DNA of 64,000 bases, from positions 682,001-746,000 of the forward strand of contig JAHBZQ010000001.1 in the NCBI GenBank assembly GCA_019635355.1. The letters are read 5' to 3'. The notes beneath the pieces are model-generated. The model had not been told where the DNA came from. It did not search any database and worked only from the letters and a program-made list of their open reading frames with translations. Each line of letters starts with the position of its first letter. Position 1 is the first letter of the stretch. The translations under genes were made by a program, and so were the position numbers. This document shows, piece after piece, positions 42,913 to 56,805 of the stretch. Source of the stretch: Rhizobacter sp. (GTDB taxonomy: Bacteria > Pseudomonadota > Gammaproteobacteria > Burkholderiales > Burkholderiaceae_C).

Positions 42913-43865
42913 GCGCGCGCGGCCCCATCCTCGCGGCCACCGATTTCTCGGCACATGCCGGCCACGCCACCACCCGTGCGGCATGCGTGGCGCACGAGAC
43001 CCGGTCGGCCCTCACGCTGATGCATGTGCTGCCCGGCGAGCCTTTTGCGCAGGTGCGCGGCTGGCTGGGCGCCGCCGCGAACGAGCCCGCGCATGAACGC
43101 TCGCTGCACGACGACGCGCGCCGACGGCTGAACGCGCTCGCCGCCCAGCTGGCCGTGGCGCGCCATGCGCCGGTCGCGACCGAGAGTGCCGCCGGCGGCG
43201 CGCTGGAGGAGATCCTGCGCACCGCCGACAGCCTCGACGCACGGCTTCTCGTGCTGGGCGCACGCGGTGCGAGCGTGTGGCGACGTCTCGTCTTCGGCAC
43301 CTTGTCGCTGCGGCTGATGAACCGCACGGCGCGGCCCCTGCTCGTGGTGCGCCAGACCCCGCGGGGGCCATACCGGCGTGTGCTGGTGGCGGTCGACTTC
43401 TCGCCCTGGTCGCTCGAAGCCGTGCGGCTCGCGCGGCGCATGGCACCGCACGCGCGCCTCGTGCTGCTCACGGCCTTTGAGGTGCCGTTCGAAGGCAAGC
43501 TGCACTACGCGGGCGTCGATGCCGCCACCGTGGCGCGCTACCGCCAGCAGGCGCACGCGCAGGCGAGGCAGCGGCTGCATGCGCTGGCGCACGAGGCGGG
43601 GCTCGCGCTGCCGGAGTGGGAGCCATGCGTGGTCGAAGGTGCTGCGCCTCGCCGCATCGTCGAGGCCGAGCGCACGCAGCAGTGCGACCTGGTCGTGCTC
43701 GGCAAGCACGGCCAGTCGGCCACGGTCGACCTGCTGCTCGGCAGCGTGACGCGCGAGGTGCTGGCCCGGGGCCGCGCCGACGTGCTCGTGTCGACCCGGC
43801 AAGCGGCACGCGCCTTGCCGGAGCCTGGGCCGCCCATCGGCAGAAGGAGAGCCCATGCCCCCTGA
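42909..43865 (+). CDS. Tandem-domain universal stress protein, coupled to the previous one
   Basis: The 318-residue product has two UspA-type domains. The first is MSARGPILAATDFSAHAGHA to LLVLGARGASVWRRLVFGT, and the second is RVLVAVDFSPWSLEAVRLAR to LVVLGKHGQSATVDLLLGSV. The glycine loop is well kept in the second domain (G-x2-G-x9-GS), so nucleotide binding is likely there. Translation is probably coupled through the ATGA overlap. The last 20 residues are basic and proline rich. A DUF421 membrane gene follows 42 bases later and may be in the same operon. Confidence 0.9.
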   Translation: MSARGPILAATDFSAHAGHATTRAACVAHETRSALTLMHVLPGEPFAQVRGWLGAAANEPAHERSLHDDARRRLNALAAQLAVARHAPVATESAAGGALEEILRTADSLDARLLVLGARGASVWRRLVFGTLSLRLMNRTARPLLVVRQTPRGPYRRVLVAVDFSPWSLEAVRLARRMAPHARLVLLTAFEVPFEGKLHYAGVDAATVARYRQQAHAQARQRLHALAHEAGLALPEWEPCVVEGAAPRRIVEAERTQQCDLVVLGKHGQSATVDLLLGSVTREVLARGRADVLVSTRQAARALPEPGPPIGRRRAHAP

Positions 43866-43907
43866 ACCCCTTGCCCCCGATCCGCGGGCCCCGCGGGCCT
43901 CACGCCC

Positions 43908-44375
43908 ATGTTCGAGCTGAACCTGCCGTGGTGGGAGCTGGTGGCGCGCGCCGCCATCGTGTACGCCGCGCTGCTGGTGATGGTGCGCGTGGCGGGCAAG
44001 CGCACCGTGGGTCAGTTCACGCCGTTCGACCTGCTGGTGGTGATGCTCTTGAGCGAGTCGGTCAGCAATGCGCTGTCGGCCGACGACAACTCGGTCAGCG
44101 GCGGGTTGATCCTGGCGGGCACGCTGGTGCTCTTGAACATCGGGCTGGCGGTGGCGGGGGCCCGCAGCCGCAAGGTCGAGGAGATTGCCGAGGGCACGCC
44201 GGTGCTGATCGGCCGCGATGGAAAGCTGTTCGAAGACGTGCTCAGGCGCGAGCGGGTCGGTGTGGGCGAGGTCGAGAAGGCGCTGCGCGAGAGCGACTGC
44301 GAGCTGGCCGACCTGAAGCTCGCCTTCCTCGAATCGGATGGCCGCTTCAGCATCCAGAAAAAGAAGCCGGACTGA
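43908..44375 (+). CDS. DUF421 (YetF-like) membrane protein
   Basis: The 155-residue product has a membrane region of two or three helices (about 10-80) with RVAGKRTVGQFTPFDLLVVM, the DUF421 hallmark, and LSESVSNAL. A soluble C-terminal domain follows with GTPVLIGRDGKLFEDVLRRE and ESDCELADLKLAFLESDGRF. YetF-type proteins are about 200-230 residues, so this is a short version. Function is unknown; some relatives are linked to spore or envelope stress. It ends 5 bases before the convergent kinase gene. Confidence 0.88.
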   Translation: MFELNLPWWELVARAAIVYAALLVMVRVAGKRTVGQFTPFDLLVVMLLSESVSNALSADDNSVSGGLILAGTLVLLNIGLAVAGARSRKVEEIAEGTPVLIGRDGKLFEDVLRRERVGVGEVEKALRESDCELADLKLAFLESDGRFSIQKKKPD

Positions 44376-44380
44376 ACCCT

Positions 44381-46434
44381 TCAGTCCTTGACGGCCTTGA
44401 GCGCGGTGGCCAGCGCGTGGGCGAGTTCCTCGCGCGAGTAGGGCTTGGCGAGCAGCTCCCACGAGAGCGGGGCGCTCTGGCTGGTGTCGAGCAGCTCGGC
44501 CGAGAAGCCCGACATCAAGAGGATCGCCAGGTGCGGCAGGCGTGCCTGCGCTTCGCGGGCGAGGTCGGTGCCGCGCATGCCGGGGCCCAGCGCAATGTCG
44601 CTCAGCAGCAGCTCGTAGGCGGCGTCTTGCGTGAGCAGCGGCAAGGCCTGCTCGGCGCTGGCGCACGGCGTGACTTCGCAACCCAGCGTGGCGAGGAAGC
44701 GCATGGCCACCGTGCGCACCTCGGGCTCGTCTTCCACCAGCAGCACCTTGAGGCCGGGTGGGATCACGCCGGGGCGGGCGTCGGCTTCGCCCGAGGCCTG
44801 CTCGGCTTGCGCGAAGCGCGGGATGTAGAGCGTGACCGTGGTGCCCTGGCCCACGGTGCTGTCGAGCGTGATGGCGCCGTGCGATTGCTTGACGAAGCCG
44901 TACACCGTCGAGAGCCCCAGCCCCGTGCCGCGGCCCAGCTCCTTGGTGGTGAAGAAGGGCTCGAAGGCGCGCTCCTTCACCGTGTCGGACATGCCCGAGC
45001 CGGTGTCGGAGACCGAGATCGCGATGTAGGCCTCGGGCTGGTCGTGCAGCTCGAAATCTCCACGCAGCTGCAGGGGCAGCGTCGCGCAGGGCTGGCCGCT
45101 GAAGCTCAGCGTGCCGCCGTTGGGCATGGCGTCGCGGGCGTTGATGGCGATGTTGAGCAGCGCCGATTCGAGCTGGCCCGGGTCGGCGATGCAGGGCGGG
45201 CAGTCGTCGGGCGCGTTGACCTCGATGCGGATGCGCTGGTCGAGCGTGCGGCGCAGCATGTCGGCCAGCGAGTCGATCAGCGAGGGCACGTCGATGCGGC
45301 TCGGGCTCAGCACCTGGCGGCGCGAGAACGCGAGCAACTTGCCGGTGAGTTCGGCGCCACGCTTGCTCGCGCGCGCGGCGGCGCTCACGAGCTGCTGGGC
45401 GTAGGCGTCGCCGTTGACGGCGGGCAGCTCTTCGAGCACCTGCAGGTTGCCCTGGATCACCGTGAGCAGGTTGTTGAAGTCGTGCGCGATGCCGCCCGTC
45501 AACTGGCCCACGCTCTCCAGCCGCTGCGCGTGGTGCAGCGACTCTTCCGACTGCACGCGCTGCAGCGTGGCCGCGAGCAGGTTGGCCAGCGATTCGAGGA
45601 AGCGCACTTCGTCGTCGCCGAAACGCTGCGCCTCGGTCGACCGCACCGCCAGCGCGCCCACCACCTGCCCGCGGTCGGACAGCGGCACCGCCATCGCGCT
45701 CACGAGCCCCGCATCGAGGTAGGCCTGCGGCACGGTGTAGCGGCGCTCCTCGCGGTAGTCGGCCACGATGACGGGCTTGCTCTGGGCGAAGACGTAGCCG
45801 GGCGGCGTGTCGGGCCGGTTGGGGATGCGCCGCCCGATCACCTCGCTCGGCAGCAGGCCGGCCCCGGCCGCGATGCGGAACTCGAGCTGGTTGGGTTCAA
45901 GCAGGAAGACCAGCGCCACCTGCACCTGAAGTGCTTCCTTCGCCACCTGGGGCAACTGCTCGAGCAGCAGGGTGGCGTCGCGCGCGTCGACGGCGAGCCG
46001 GCCCATGCGCGCCACGCACTCGGCGTAGTGCGCGCGTTGCAGCGCACGCTTCACGCGCGGGTAGTTGCCGATGCCGCGGATGGCCACCACCACATGCGGC
46101 AGCCCCGCGCTCGCGAGCGGGCTGAGCGAGATCTCGACCATCACCTCGCTGCCGTCGCGCCGCTTGGCCACCAGCTCCATGTCGGTGCCCATGGGGCGCG
46201 GGCGTGGGTTCTTGGCGTAGGTGGCGCGGTACTCGGCGTGGCGCGGGCGGATGCTGTCGGGCACCAGCGCGTCGACCGACAGGCCCACGAGCTGCTCGGC
46301 GGTGTAGCCGAGCAGGGTTTCGGCGGCCGGGTTGGCCAGCTCGATCACGCCCTGGCCGTCGACCAGCAGCAGCGCATCGGGGTAGGCCGCAAAGATCGAG
46401 CGGAAGAGGGTCGGCTCGTCGAGCCCGGGCATGC

Positions 46435-46438
<4 letters not shown>
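44381..46438 (-). CDS. PAS-GAF hybrid histidine kinase with receiver
   Basis: The 685-residue cytoplasmic product has a PAS domain (about 10-125), a GAF domain (about 150-295), a HisKA domain with histidine 319 in GGIAHDFNNLLTVIQGN, an ATPase domain (NIAINARDAMPNGG; DTGSGMSD; GTGLGLSTVYGFVKQ) and a receiver (about 565-680, LLVEDEPEVRTVA). The AHDFNNLL box is typical of soluble kinases of the NtrB-like hybrid group. It overlaps the upstream response regulator by four bases (ATGA), so the two are co-translated partners. Signal input by PAS and GAF suggests redox, light or a small molecule; no ligand residue can be named. Confidence 0.93.
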
Positions 46439-47220
<782 letters not shown>

Positions 47221-47349
47221 CCCGGGGTTTGACGCAGATCAGATCGTGACAGGGTCATCCCTTCAGGCCGGATTCACCCGCCCGACAACCGGAGATCGGC
47301 CGTGCTGAACCGGCGCTTGCCGACCCCTCACCACCCTGGGACCTCGCAC

Positions 47350-48915
47350 ATGAACCTGCAGAACCTCAAGCTCGGCACCCGCCTCATCGCGGCCTTCGTC
47401 TTCGTCTGCCTGTTGGGCGCCATCGTGAGCGCCGTCGGCATCTACAACATGGGGCGCCTCGACGACGTCGCCGACGCCATGTACGACCGGGAACTGCTCG
47501 GCGTCTCGTTCATGAAAGAGGCCAACATCAACCTCATCTACGTCGCGCGCGATCGCCGCAGTGCACTGCTGGCGCCCAGCGCCGCCGAGCGCGAAGCCTT
47601 CCTCAAGCGTGCCGACGAGAGCCTCGAGCGCATGCGCACCAACCTCGACAAGGCCAAGCCGCTTTTCGTGACGCCCAAGGGCCAGGCGCAGTTCGCCGCA
47701 CTGGAGGCCGACCTGACCGAATACCACCGCCAGGGCGCGGTGCTGAAGTCCAAGATCGTCTCCGCCGACATGGACAAGCGCGAAGACGTGGCGCGCTTCC
47801 TCTTCGGCGACTTTGCCAAGCTCGCCAACGGCATCGACGACCGGATGACGGGCCTGGCCGAGCTCAAGGGTCAGAACGCCAAGGACGCCTCGGAGTTCGG
47901 CACGCAGCTCTACCAGTCGAGCCGTGCCTGGATGATCGGGCTCGTGGCGCTGGCGCTGATGTCGGGCGTGGCCATCGGCTACCTCATGTCGCGCTCGCTG
48001 ACGCGCCAGCTCGGCGCCGAGCCCACGCAGGTGGTGGCGGTGGCGCAGGCCGTCGCCGAAGGCGACCTCGGCACCCGCATCACCCTTCGCAAGGGTGACA
48101 GCCACAGCATCATGGCCCGCCTGCAGGCGATGCAGGCCTCGCTCGCCTCGGTGGTGTCGGCCGTGCGCAGCAATTCCGAGAGCGTGGCCACGGCCTCCAG
48201 CCAGATCGCCCAGGGCAATGCCGATTTGAGCCAGCGCACGGAGGAGCAGGCTTCGGCGCTGCAGCAGACGGCCGCCTCGATGGAGCAACTTGGATCGACC
48301 GTGAAGCAGAACGCCGACAACGCCCGCCAGGCTGACCGGCTCGCGACCGACGCGAGCGAGGTGGCCAACCGCGGCGGCATGGTGATGGGCCAGGTGGTCG
48401 ACACCATGAAGGACATCGACGCGCGTTCCAAGCGCATCGCCGACATCATCGGCGTGATCGACGGCATCGCGTTCCAGACCAACATCCTCGCGCTGAACGC
48501 CGCAGTGGAAGCCGCGCGTGCGGGCGAGCAGGGCCGCGGCTTCGCGGTGGTGGCGGGCGAGGTGCGCAGCCTCGCCAGCCGCTCCGCCGAGGCGGCCAAG
48601 GAGATCAAGGGCCTGATCGGCGCGAGCGTCGAGCGGGTGGAGCAGGGCACCGCACTCGTCGACGAGGCCGGCCGCACCATGGGCGAGGTGGTGGGCGCAA
48701 TCCAGCGCGTGAGCCAGATCGTGGCCGAGATCAGCGCCGCGAGCGACGAGCAGAGCGCCGGCGTCTCGCAGGTGGGCGAGGCGGTGACGCAGATGGACCA
48801 GGTGACGCAGCAGAACGCGGCGCTGGTGGAAGAAAGCGCCGCCGCGGCCGAGAGCCTCAAGGGGCAGGCGGAGCAACTCGTGAAGGTGGTGTCGGTCTTC
48901 CGCCTGGAAGCCTGA
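47350..48915 (+). CDS. Methyl-accepting chemotaxis protein (Tar-like)
   Basis: The 521-residue product has two membrane segments (about 10-32 and 190-212) flanking a four-helix-bundle ligand domain of about 155 residues. A HAMP domain and the long cytoplasmic signalling coil follow, with the tip motif [20 protein letters not shown] then [20 protein letters not shown] 47350 gives the membrane helix right at the N-terminus. There is no CheR-binding pentapeptide at the end (FRLEA). The ligand is unknown. The divergent OmpR-type regulator begins 129 bases upstream. Confidence 0.95.
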   Translation: MNLQNLKLGTRLIAAFVFVCLLGAIVSAVGIYNMGRLDDVADAMYDRELLGVSFMKEANINLIYVARDRRSALLAPSAAEREAFLKRADESLERMRTNLDKAKPLFVTPKGQAQFAALEADLTEYHRQGAVLKSKIVSADMDKREDVARFLFGDFAKLANGIDDRMTGLAELKGQNAKDASEFGTQLYQSSRAWMIGLVALALMSGVAIGYLMSRSLTRQLGAEPTQVVAVAQAVAEGDLGTRITLRKGDSHSIMARLQAMQASLASVVSAVRSNSESVATASSQIAQGNADLSQRTEEQASALQQTAASMEQLGSTVKQNADNARQADRLATDASEVANRGGMVMGQVVDTMKDIDARSKRIADIIGVIDGIAFQTNILALNAAVEAARAGEQGRGFAVVAGEVRSLASRSAEAAKEIKGLIGASVERVEQGTALVDEAGRTMGEVVGAIQRVSQIVAEISAASDEQSAGVSQVGEAVTQMDQVTQQNAALVEESAAAAESLKGQAEQLVKVVSVFRLEA

Positions 48916-48942
48916 GGCCGCGCAGCGCGCGCGGGCTGACGC

Positions 48943-49698
48943 TCAGGGCGTGTCGATCTTCACACCGCCCGCCCGCAGCGCCTTGAGCGTGCGGGCGGGG
49001 GTGCCCGATGGCACCACCACCTGGCTCACGTCGCGAAGTGTCGTCACGAGGAACGGCGAGGCAGCGAGCAGCTTCTCCGACGAGGCCAGCACCACCGTCT
49101 CGGCCGCGCGCTGGTGCAGCGCGCGTTTCACCGCTGCTTCTTCAGCGTCACCAGTGCTCAAGCCCGCCTCGGGGTGCACGCCGGTCACGCCCATGAAGTA
49201 GAGGTCGGCGCGCAGGCGCGAGGCGGCGGCGATCACGTCGGCGCCCACGTTGACCATCGAGTGGCGGAAGAGCCGCCCGCCGAGCATCAGGATCTCCAGG
49301 TGCGGGTGGGCCGCCAGGCTCACGGCGATGTTGGGGCTGTGGGTCACGAGCGTGGCGCGCAACGACGGGTCGATGTGCCGCGCCACCTGCAGCGCGGTGG
49401 TGCCGCCGTCGAGGATCACCACCTGGCCCGGCTGGATCATCGCGGCGCCGGTGCGGCCGAGCGCCACCTTCTCATCGACCGACACACCTTCGCGCACGGT
49501 GAGGTCGCCCATCGCGGCCGACGCGGGCAGGGCGCCGCCGTGCACCCGCTGCAGCTTGCCGGCCTGCGCCAGCTCGCGCAGGTCGCGGCGGATGGTGTCT
49601 TCCGAGGTGCCGAGTTCCTGGGCGAGGTCCTTGGCGACGATCTGGCCCTCGGCGGCGAGGCGCTGGAGGATGAGCTGCTTGCGTTGCACGGTGAGCAT
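48943..49698 (-). CDS. DeoR/GlpR-family transcription regulator
   Basis: The 251-residue product has an N-terminal DeoR helix-turn-helix (MLTVQRKQLILQRLAAEGQI and TSEDTIRRDLRELAQAGKLQ) and a C-terminal sugar-phosphate sensor domain (DGGTTALQVARHI; GVTGVHPEAGLSTGD). DeoR regulators usually repress sugar or nucleoside catabolic genes and respond to phosphorylated sugars. ATG 49698 gives the standard family start. It is divergent from the DUF4406 gene, and paired direct repeats in the shared spacer are candidate operators. Confidence 0.92.
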   Translation of the reverse strand: MLTVQRKQLILQRLAAEGQIVAKDLAQELGTSEDTIRRDLRELAQAGKLQRVHGGALPASAAMGDLTVREGVSVDEKVALGRTGAAMIQPGQVVILDGGTTALQVARHIDPSLRATLVTHSPNIAVSLAAHPHLEILMLGGRLFRHSMVNVGADVIAAASRLRADLYFMGVTGVHPEAGLSTGDAEEAAVKRALHQRAAETVVLASSEKLLAASPFLVTTLRDVSQVVVPSGTPARTLKALRAGGVKIDTP

Positions 49699-49749
49699 GG
49701 GGGCGGATTCTCGTCGGGGGCTTGTGCTCGTGCGCATGGGTGCCTATGA

Positions 49750-49768
49750 TTGCACGAAGTTGCACGAA
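49750..49768. promoter_or_regulatory. Direct repeats in the DeoR/DUF4406 divergent promoter
   Basis: TTGCACGAA occurs at 49750-49758 and again at 49760-49768, one helical turn apart, with a partly similar TACATGAGG stretch after. The pair lies 52 bases from the DeoR start and 17 bases from the DUF4406 start. The face-to-face spacing suits a multimeric regulator such as the adjacent DeoR protein. Confidence 0.55.
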
Positions 49769-50134
49769 ACTACATGAGGTTGCCATGAATGCCAATGTCC
49801 CAGACCGACCCCTTCTCGTCCTGATCGCCGGGCCCTACATGTCGGGCACCGACGGCGACCCGGCGCGCATCGCCGCCAACCGGGCCGAGCTGGAGCGGCA
49901 CGCCCTGCCCATCTACGAGCGGGGCCACCTGCCGCTCATCGGCGAATGGATGGCGCTGCCGATCATTCATTCGGCCGGCGGCAAGGAGCATGGCGATGCG
50001 GTGTTCCAGGCCTACCAGTACCCGGTGGCGCACCGGCTCATCGAGCGCTGCGATGCGGTGCTGCGCCTGCCCGGCGCCTCGCGCGGGGCCGACATGGACG
50101 TCGCCCGCGCCCGCGAGCTCGGCTTGGAGGTTGT

Positions 50135-53980
<3,846 letters not shown>

Positions 53981-54082
53981 GCAGCAGCACTCCGGTTCGA
54001 GGCCATCTCCCTGAATCGTGTCCCTGCGGCAGCCCGTCCTCGCAGAGGCGGTCCTGGCGGACTCTGCGGGCTCGCGGGGCAT

Positions 54083-54112
54083 TCTTTCGCGGGTGGAATG
54101 ACCCACGAAAGA
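54083..54112. terminator. Hairpin between the DksA-like gene and the double-kinase gene
   Basis: TCTTTCGCGGGT (54083-54094) pairs with ACCCACGAAAGA (54101-54112) over 12 bases with one mismatch and a 6-base loop. It lies 53 bases after the DksA-like stop on the minus strand and 103 bases before the kinase start. There is no clear T-run, so it may be a weak terminator or a leader structure for the kinase gene. Confidence 0.5.
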
Positions 54113-54164
54113 GAAGGCCTATCGCGGGTGATGCCTTGGCGCGCCGTGGCGCCTTCGGCGAGGC

Positions 54165-54584
54165 TCAGGTGCCGGTCGGCAGGACGTCGAGCTCGCCGAA
54201 ATGGCTGCAGCTGCGGCAGACGGTCTGCTCGGGCGCTTCCAGCAGCTCGTCCCAGCCGATGAGCTGCTGGCATTCGTCGCACAGGCCGTAACGGCCACGG
54301 CCGATGCGGTCTTGCGCCTGGCGCACCGCGGCGAGCGCCTGTTCGGCGCGCTCGATGCGGGCGAGCACGGTGCCGCCGTCATCGGGTTTGGGCATGTCGC
54401 CCATGCGGGCGCGCTGCGCATGCGTCGACAGGCGGCTGCGCTGTGCGCGGATCTCTTCGCCCAGGTAGAGCGAGCGTTCTCGCAGGCGGCTCTGGAACAA
54501 GGCCAGGAGGATCATGTCCGGTTGCGCCGGACGCGGGGGCAGGTCCTTGCTACGGCTGGTCATGCGGATCTCCATCGAGCGCAT
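54165..54584 (-). CDS. TraR/DksA-family zinc-finger protein
   Basis: The 139-residue product has a coiled-coil region (about 25-95) and a C-terminal zinc finger CDEC (about 109-112) with CRSC about 20 residues later, in the GRYGLCDECQQLIGWDELLE context of DksA/TraR proteins. DksA-type proteins enter the polymerase secondary channel and work with ppGpp. The tip aspartates of true DksA (DxxDxA) are not obvious, so it is a paralogue rather than the housekeeping DksA. ATG 54584 has AAGGAGG very close; 54575 or 54563 are alternative starts. An FNR-like palindrome lies 52 bases upstream. Confidence 0.88.
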   Translation of the reverse strand: MRSMEIRMTSRSKDLPPRPAQPDMILLALFQSRLRERSLYLGEEIRAQRSRLSTHAQRARMGDMPKPDDGGTVLARIERAEQALAAVRQAQDRIGRGRYGLCDECQQLIGWDELLEAPEQTVCRSCSHFGELDVLPTGT

Positions 54585-54635
54585 CGCCTCCTTGAACTAC
54601 CCGGTACAGCTTGAAGGCTTGCGCGGTTAGCGTCG

Positions 54636-54649
54636 TTGAGAACGATCAA
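54636..54649. promoter_or_regulatory. FNR-like site upstream of the DksA-like gene
   Basis: TTGAGAACGATCAA matches TTGAT-N4-ATCAA with one difference at the fifth base. It is 52 bases before the minus-strand ATG at 54584 and 208 bases before the phasin ATG. No convincing -10 element was found at the class II spacing on either side, so this is a weaker candidate than the others. Confidence 0.45.
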
Positions 54650-54856
54650 TTTCTATCGAGATGCGGCTCCGGGCGGCGAGCGCCCGAGCCAAGAACATAG
54701 CCGCTGAACTCGGGGTCGACAAGCGCTGTCTCGTGCTGCACCGCCACATCTGCGAGCACAGGCGCGAGGGCATACGTGCACCGGTGAAAGGGGCATTGCC
54801 CCAAAGCGTCTGCCGCGCGCTTCAATGCGGGTTCGCCACGGCATTCAGGAGGCATC

Positions 54857-55411
54857 ATGGCCAGCAGAAACCAGAAGGCAGCCGCTTCGCGCGCAAGCAC
54901 ACCGGAGGCATCGATTCCCATGTTGGACGCGGCGGCGTCGTCCGGCTTCGCGCTGGCGCAGCAGCAGATGCAATCGCTGATGGCCCTGACCGACCTCGTG
55001 CTCAAGCGCGCCGAAGAGCTGCGCCGCTGCCAGCTCGACGCGGCACAGCAGGCACGCAAGCGGCATGACAAAGCCCGTGCGGATGTCGCGTCAGCCGTCA
55101 ACCCGACCGAGCTTCTCAACGTGCAGGCCGAGATGCTGCGCGACGACCTCGAAAGCGCCAGCCAGTACTGGCAACGCATGGCCTCGATCTGCACCGCCGC
55201 GCAAGCCGAAACGCTGGAGCACTTCGCCCGCTCGGCCACGCAGCTTGGCCGCGCCGCCACCGAGGTGGGCGGGGCCACTGGGTTCACGGCTGCCGAGGCG
55301 GCGCCGGCCCAGCCCAACGGGGCCGATGCCACGCAGGCCTGGAACCGCTGGGTCGACCTGGGCAAGCAGTGGTCCGACATGCTTTACCGCACCGAGGCGG
55401 CGTTGCACTGA
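54857..55411 (+). CDS. Phasin-like granule-associated protein
   Basis: The 184-residue product is largely helical and alanine/glutamine rich, with an ALAQQQMQSLMALTDLVLKR segment, a long central helix (VNPTELLNVQAEMLRDDLES) and SQYWQRMASICTAAQAETLE. The pattern PTELLNVQAE...Y is characteristic of phasins that coat polyhydroxyalkanoate granules. A polar alanine-rich leader precedes it. There is no signal peptide. AGGAGG (54848-54853) is its ribosome site. No polyester synthase gene is in the window, so the call rests on sequence pattern alone. Confidence 0.8.
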   Translation: MASRNQKAAASRASTPEASIPMLDAAASSGFALAQQQMQSLMALTDLVLKRAEELRRCQLDAAQQARKRHDKARADVASAVNPTELLNVQAEMLRDDLESASQYWQRMASICTAAQAETLEHFARSATQLGRAATEVGGATGFTAAEAAPAQPNGADATQAWNRWVDLGKQWSDMLYRTEAALH

Positions 55412-55423
55412 ACCGCGCGCCGC

Positions 55424-55882
55424 TCACTCGTTGGTGTTTTGCACCCAGTGCACCTGGCCGCTCTTCACGATGGTGACGGGCACCGGCGAGCCGTGCAGCA
55501 CCCGCTGCGACACCGAGCCGAGCACCGCGCTGCGCAGCACGCCGCGGCCACGCGCCCCCATCACCACTGCGTCGCAGTCGTAGCGCTCGCCGGCTTCGAG
55601 GATGGTCGGGCCGGGCTCTCCGCTCAGCAGCTCTTTCTCGAACTCGATCTCGGCCTGGCGCAGCAGGTCTTCCGCCGCTTCGAGCGAGTGGTGGCCGGCG
55701 GCACCGCTCACGCGTTCCAGCACGTCGGCATTCGGCGCGAGCACCATCTCGTAGAGGTAGGTCGGCTCCTGCACGTTGACGAGCACGACGGTGGCGCTGA
55801 GCCCGTCTCGCACGAGCGCGATGACGTGGCGCACCGCGTCGAGCGCATGTTCCGAGCCATCGACCGGCAGCAGGATCTTCAT
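55424..55882 (-). CDS. Single-domain universal stress protein
   Basis: The 152-residue product begins MKILLPVDGSEHALDAVRHV and has the full UspA nucleotide loop VMGARGRGVLRSAVLGSVSQ (G-x2-G-x9-GS), so ATP binding is likely. GGAGG lies 6 bases before ATG 55882. The gene ends 12 bases after the convergent phasin. Only a half FNR motif (TTGAT at 55957-55961) is seen upstream. Confidence 0.93.
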   Translation of the reverse strand: MKILLPVDGSEHALDAVRHVIALVRDGLSATVVLVNVQEPTYLYEMVLAPNADVLERVSGAAGHHSLEAAEDLLRQAEIEFEKELLSGEPGPTILEAGERYDCDAVVMGARGRGVLRSAVLGSVSQRVLHGSPVPVTIVKSGQVHWVQNTNE

Positions 55883-56064
55883 CGGGGCCTCCAGGCGTTG
55901 TGCGCCCGAGCTTACGCGCGCATCCGGCGCACGCCAAGCGCCCGGCCGGTGTGCGCTTGATCTGGCGCAGGCTCTGGCACACTCGCGCCAGCGCCGTGAA
56001 GAAGACGTCTGACGCGACATCGACACGGACTCCGCCCCCTCGCGGCCCCCCACGTGGACACACC

Positions 56065-56493
56065 ATGAAGACACCCCTCCTGATCGCCGCCATCGCCCTC
56101 GCTGCACACGCCGGCCCGGCCTCGGCCCAGCAGATGTACAAGTGCGGCAACACCTTCAGCCAGACACCGTGCGCGCCCGATGCGGTGGCCAAGCCGGTGC
56201 AGTCGTCGGCCGCGCCCGATGCGGCGAGTGGGCTCAGCGGCTACGAGCTGTGTGCGGCGGCGGCGCGCAAGATGGCGAATTCGCCGGAGCCCGAGACCGC
56301 GCGCATCCAGCCCATCGGCGAGCGCCGCAGCGAGGTGATCCAGTACGCCGGCAAGCCCATCGCCACCCACCGCTACGACCTCGCCATCGATGCGAAGACG
56401 CAGTACGGCGTGTTCTCCGGCCTGCAGCCTTACGCCTGCTGGCTGAGCGAAGACCAGCGTCGGGTGCTGCAGTTCCGCTCCTCGCGTTTCTGA
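56065..56493 (+). CDS. Exported small protein, DUF4124-like
   Basis: The 142-residue product has a signal peptide (MKTPLLIAAIALAAHAGPAS, ending AQ) followed by QMYKCGNTFSQTPCAPDA, a cysteine-pair motif seen in many short periplasmic DUF4124-like proteins of betaproteobacteria. The rest (YELCAAAARKM; YACWLSEDQRRVLQFRSS) holds two more cysteines, so two disulfides are possible. Function is unknown. It stands divergent from the universal stress gene, with 182 bases between them. Confidence 0.75.
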   Translation: MKTPLLIAAIALAAHAGPASAQQMYKCGNTFSQTPCAPDAVAKPVQSSAAPDAASGLSGYELCAAAARKMANSPEPETARIQPIGERRSEVIQYAGKPIATHRYDLAIDAKTQYGVFSGLQPYACWLSEDQRRVLQFRSSRF

Positions 56494-56540
56494 TCCGCGC
56501 CTGAGGGCGGTGTGCGGCATCGATCTTGCCGGCACCGCGC

Positions 56541-56795
56541 ATGGAAGATCTCTTGAACGCCGTGCAGTGGCCGGCCATGCTCGTCACCTTGCTCGCGTCG
56601 TGGCTGGTCGCCGCGCGCAGCGCACGCCGCCGCGCTGCAGGCTTCTGGTGCTTCATCGCGAGCAACCTGCTGTGGGTCGCCTGGGGCTGGCACACGCAGG
56701 CCTATGCGCTCATCACGCTGCAGGTGGGCCTCTTCGTGCTGAACTTGCGTGGCGCCAAGAAAGCGGAAGATGCCTCGGGCCCGCAAGGCGGGTGA
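56541..56795 (+). CDS. Small membrane protein, unknown
   Basis: The 84-residue product has two or three hydrophobic segments (about 10-25, 34-50, 52-70), with RRRAAGFWCFIASNLLWVAW and ITLQVGLFVLNLRGAKKAED. The layout recalls PnuC-like or SdpI-like fragments but no family can be claimed. ATG 56541 is used because the frame upstream opens only with TTG. It ends 11 bases before the convergent universal stress gene. Confidence 0.65.
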   Translation: MEDLLNAVQWPAMLVTLLASWLVAARSARRRAAGFWCFIASNLLWVAWGWHTQAYALITLQVGLFVLNLRGAKKAEDASGPQGG

Positions 56796-56805
56796 GCGCT
56801 GGTTT

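Noticed and set aside
47229..47242. TTGACGCAGATCAG as an FNR site before the chemoreceptor
   Set aside because: Last base mismatched, no -10 at the expected spacing, and the minus-strand start predicted from it falls inside the regulator gene.
55957..55970. TTGATCTGGCGCAG as an FNR site near the single-domain stress gene
   Set aside because: Only the left half matches and no -10 element follows at the right distance.
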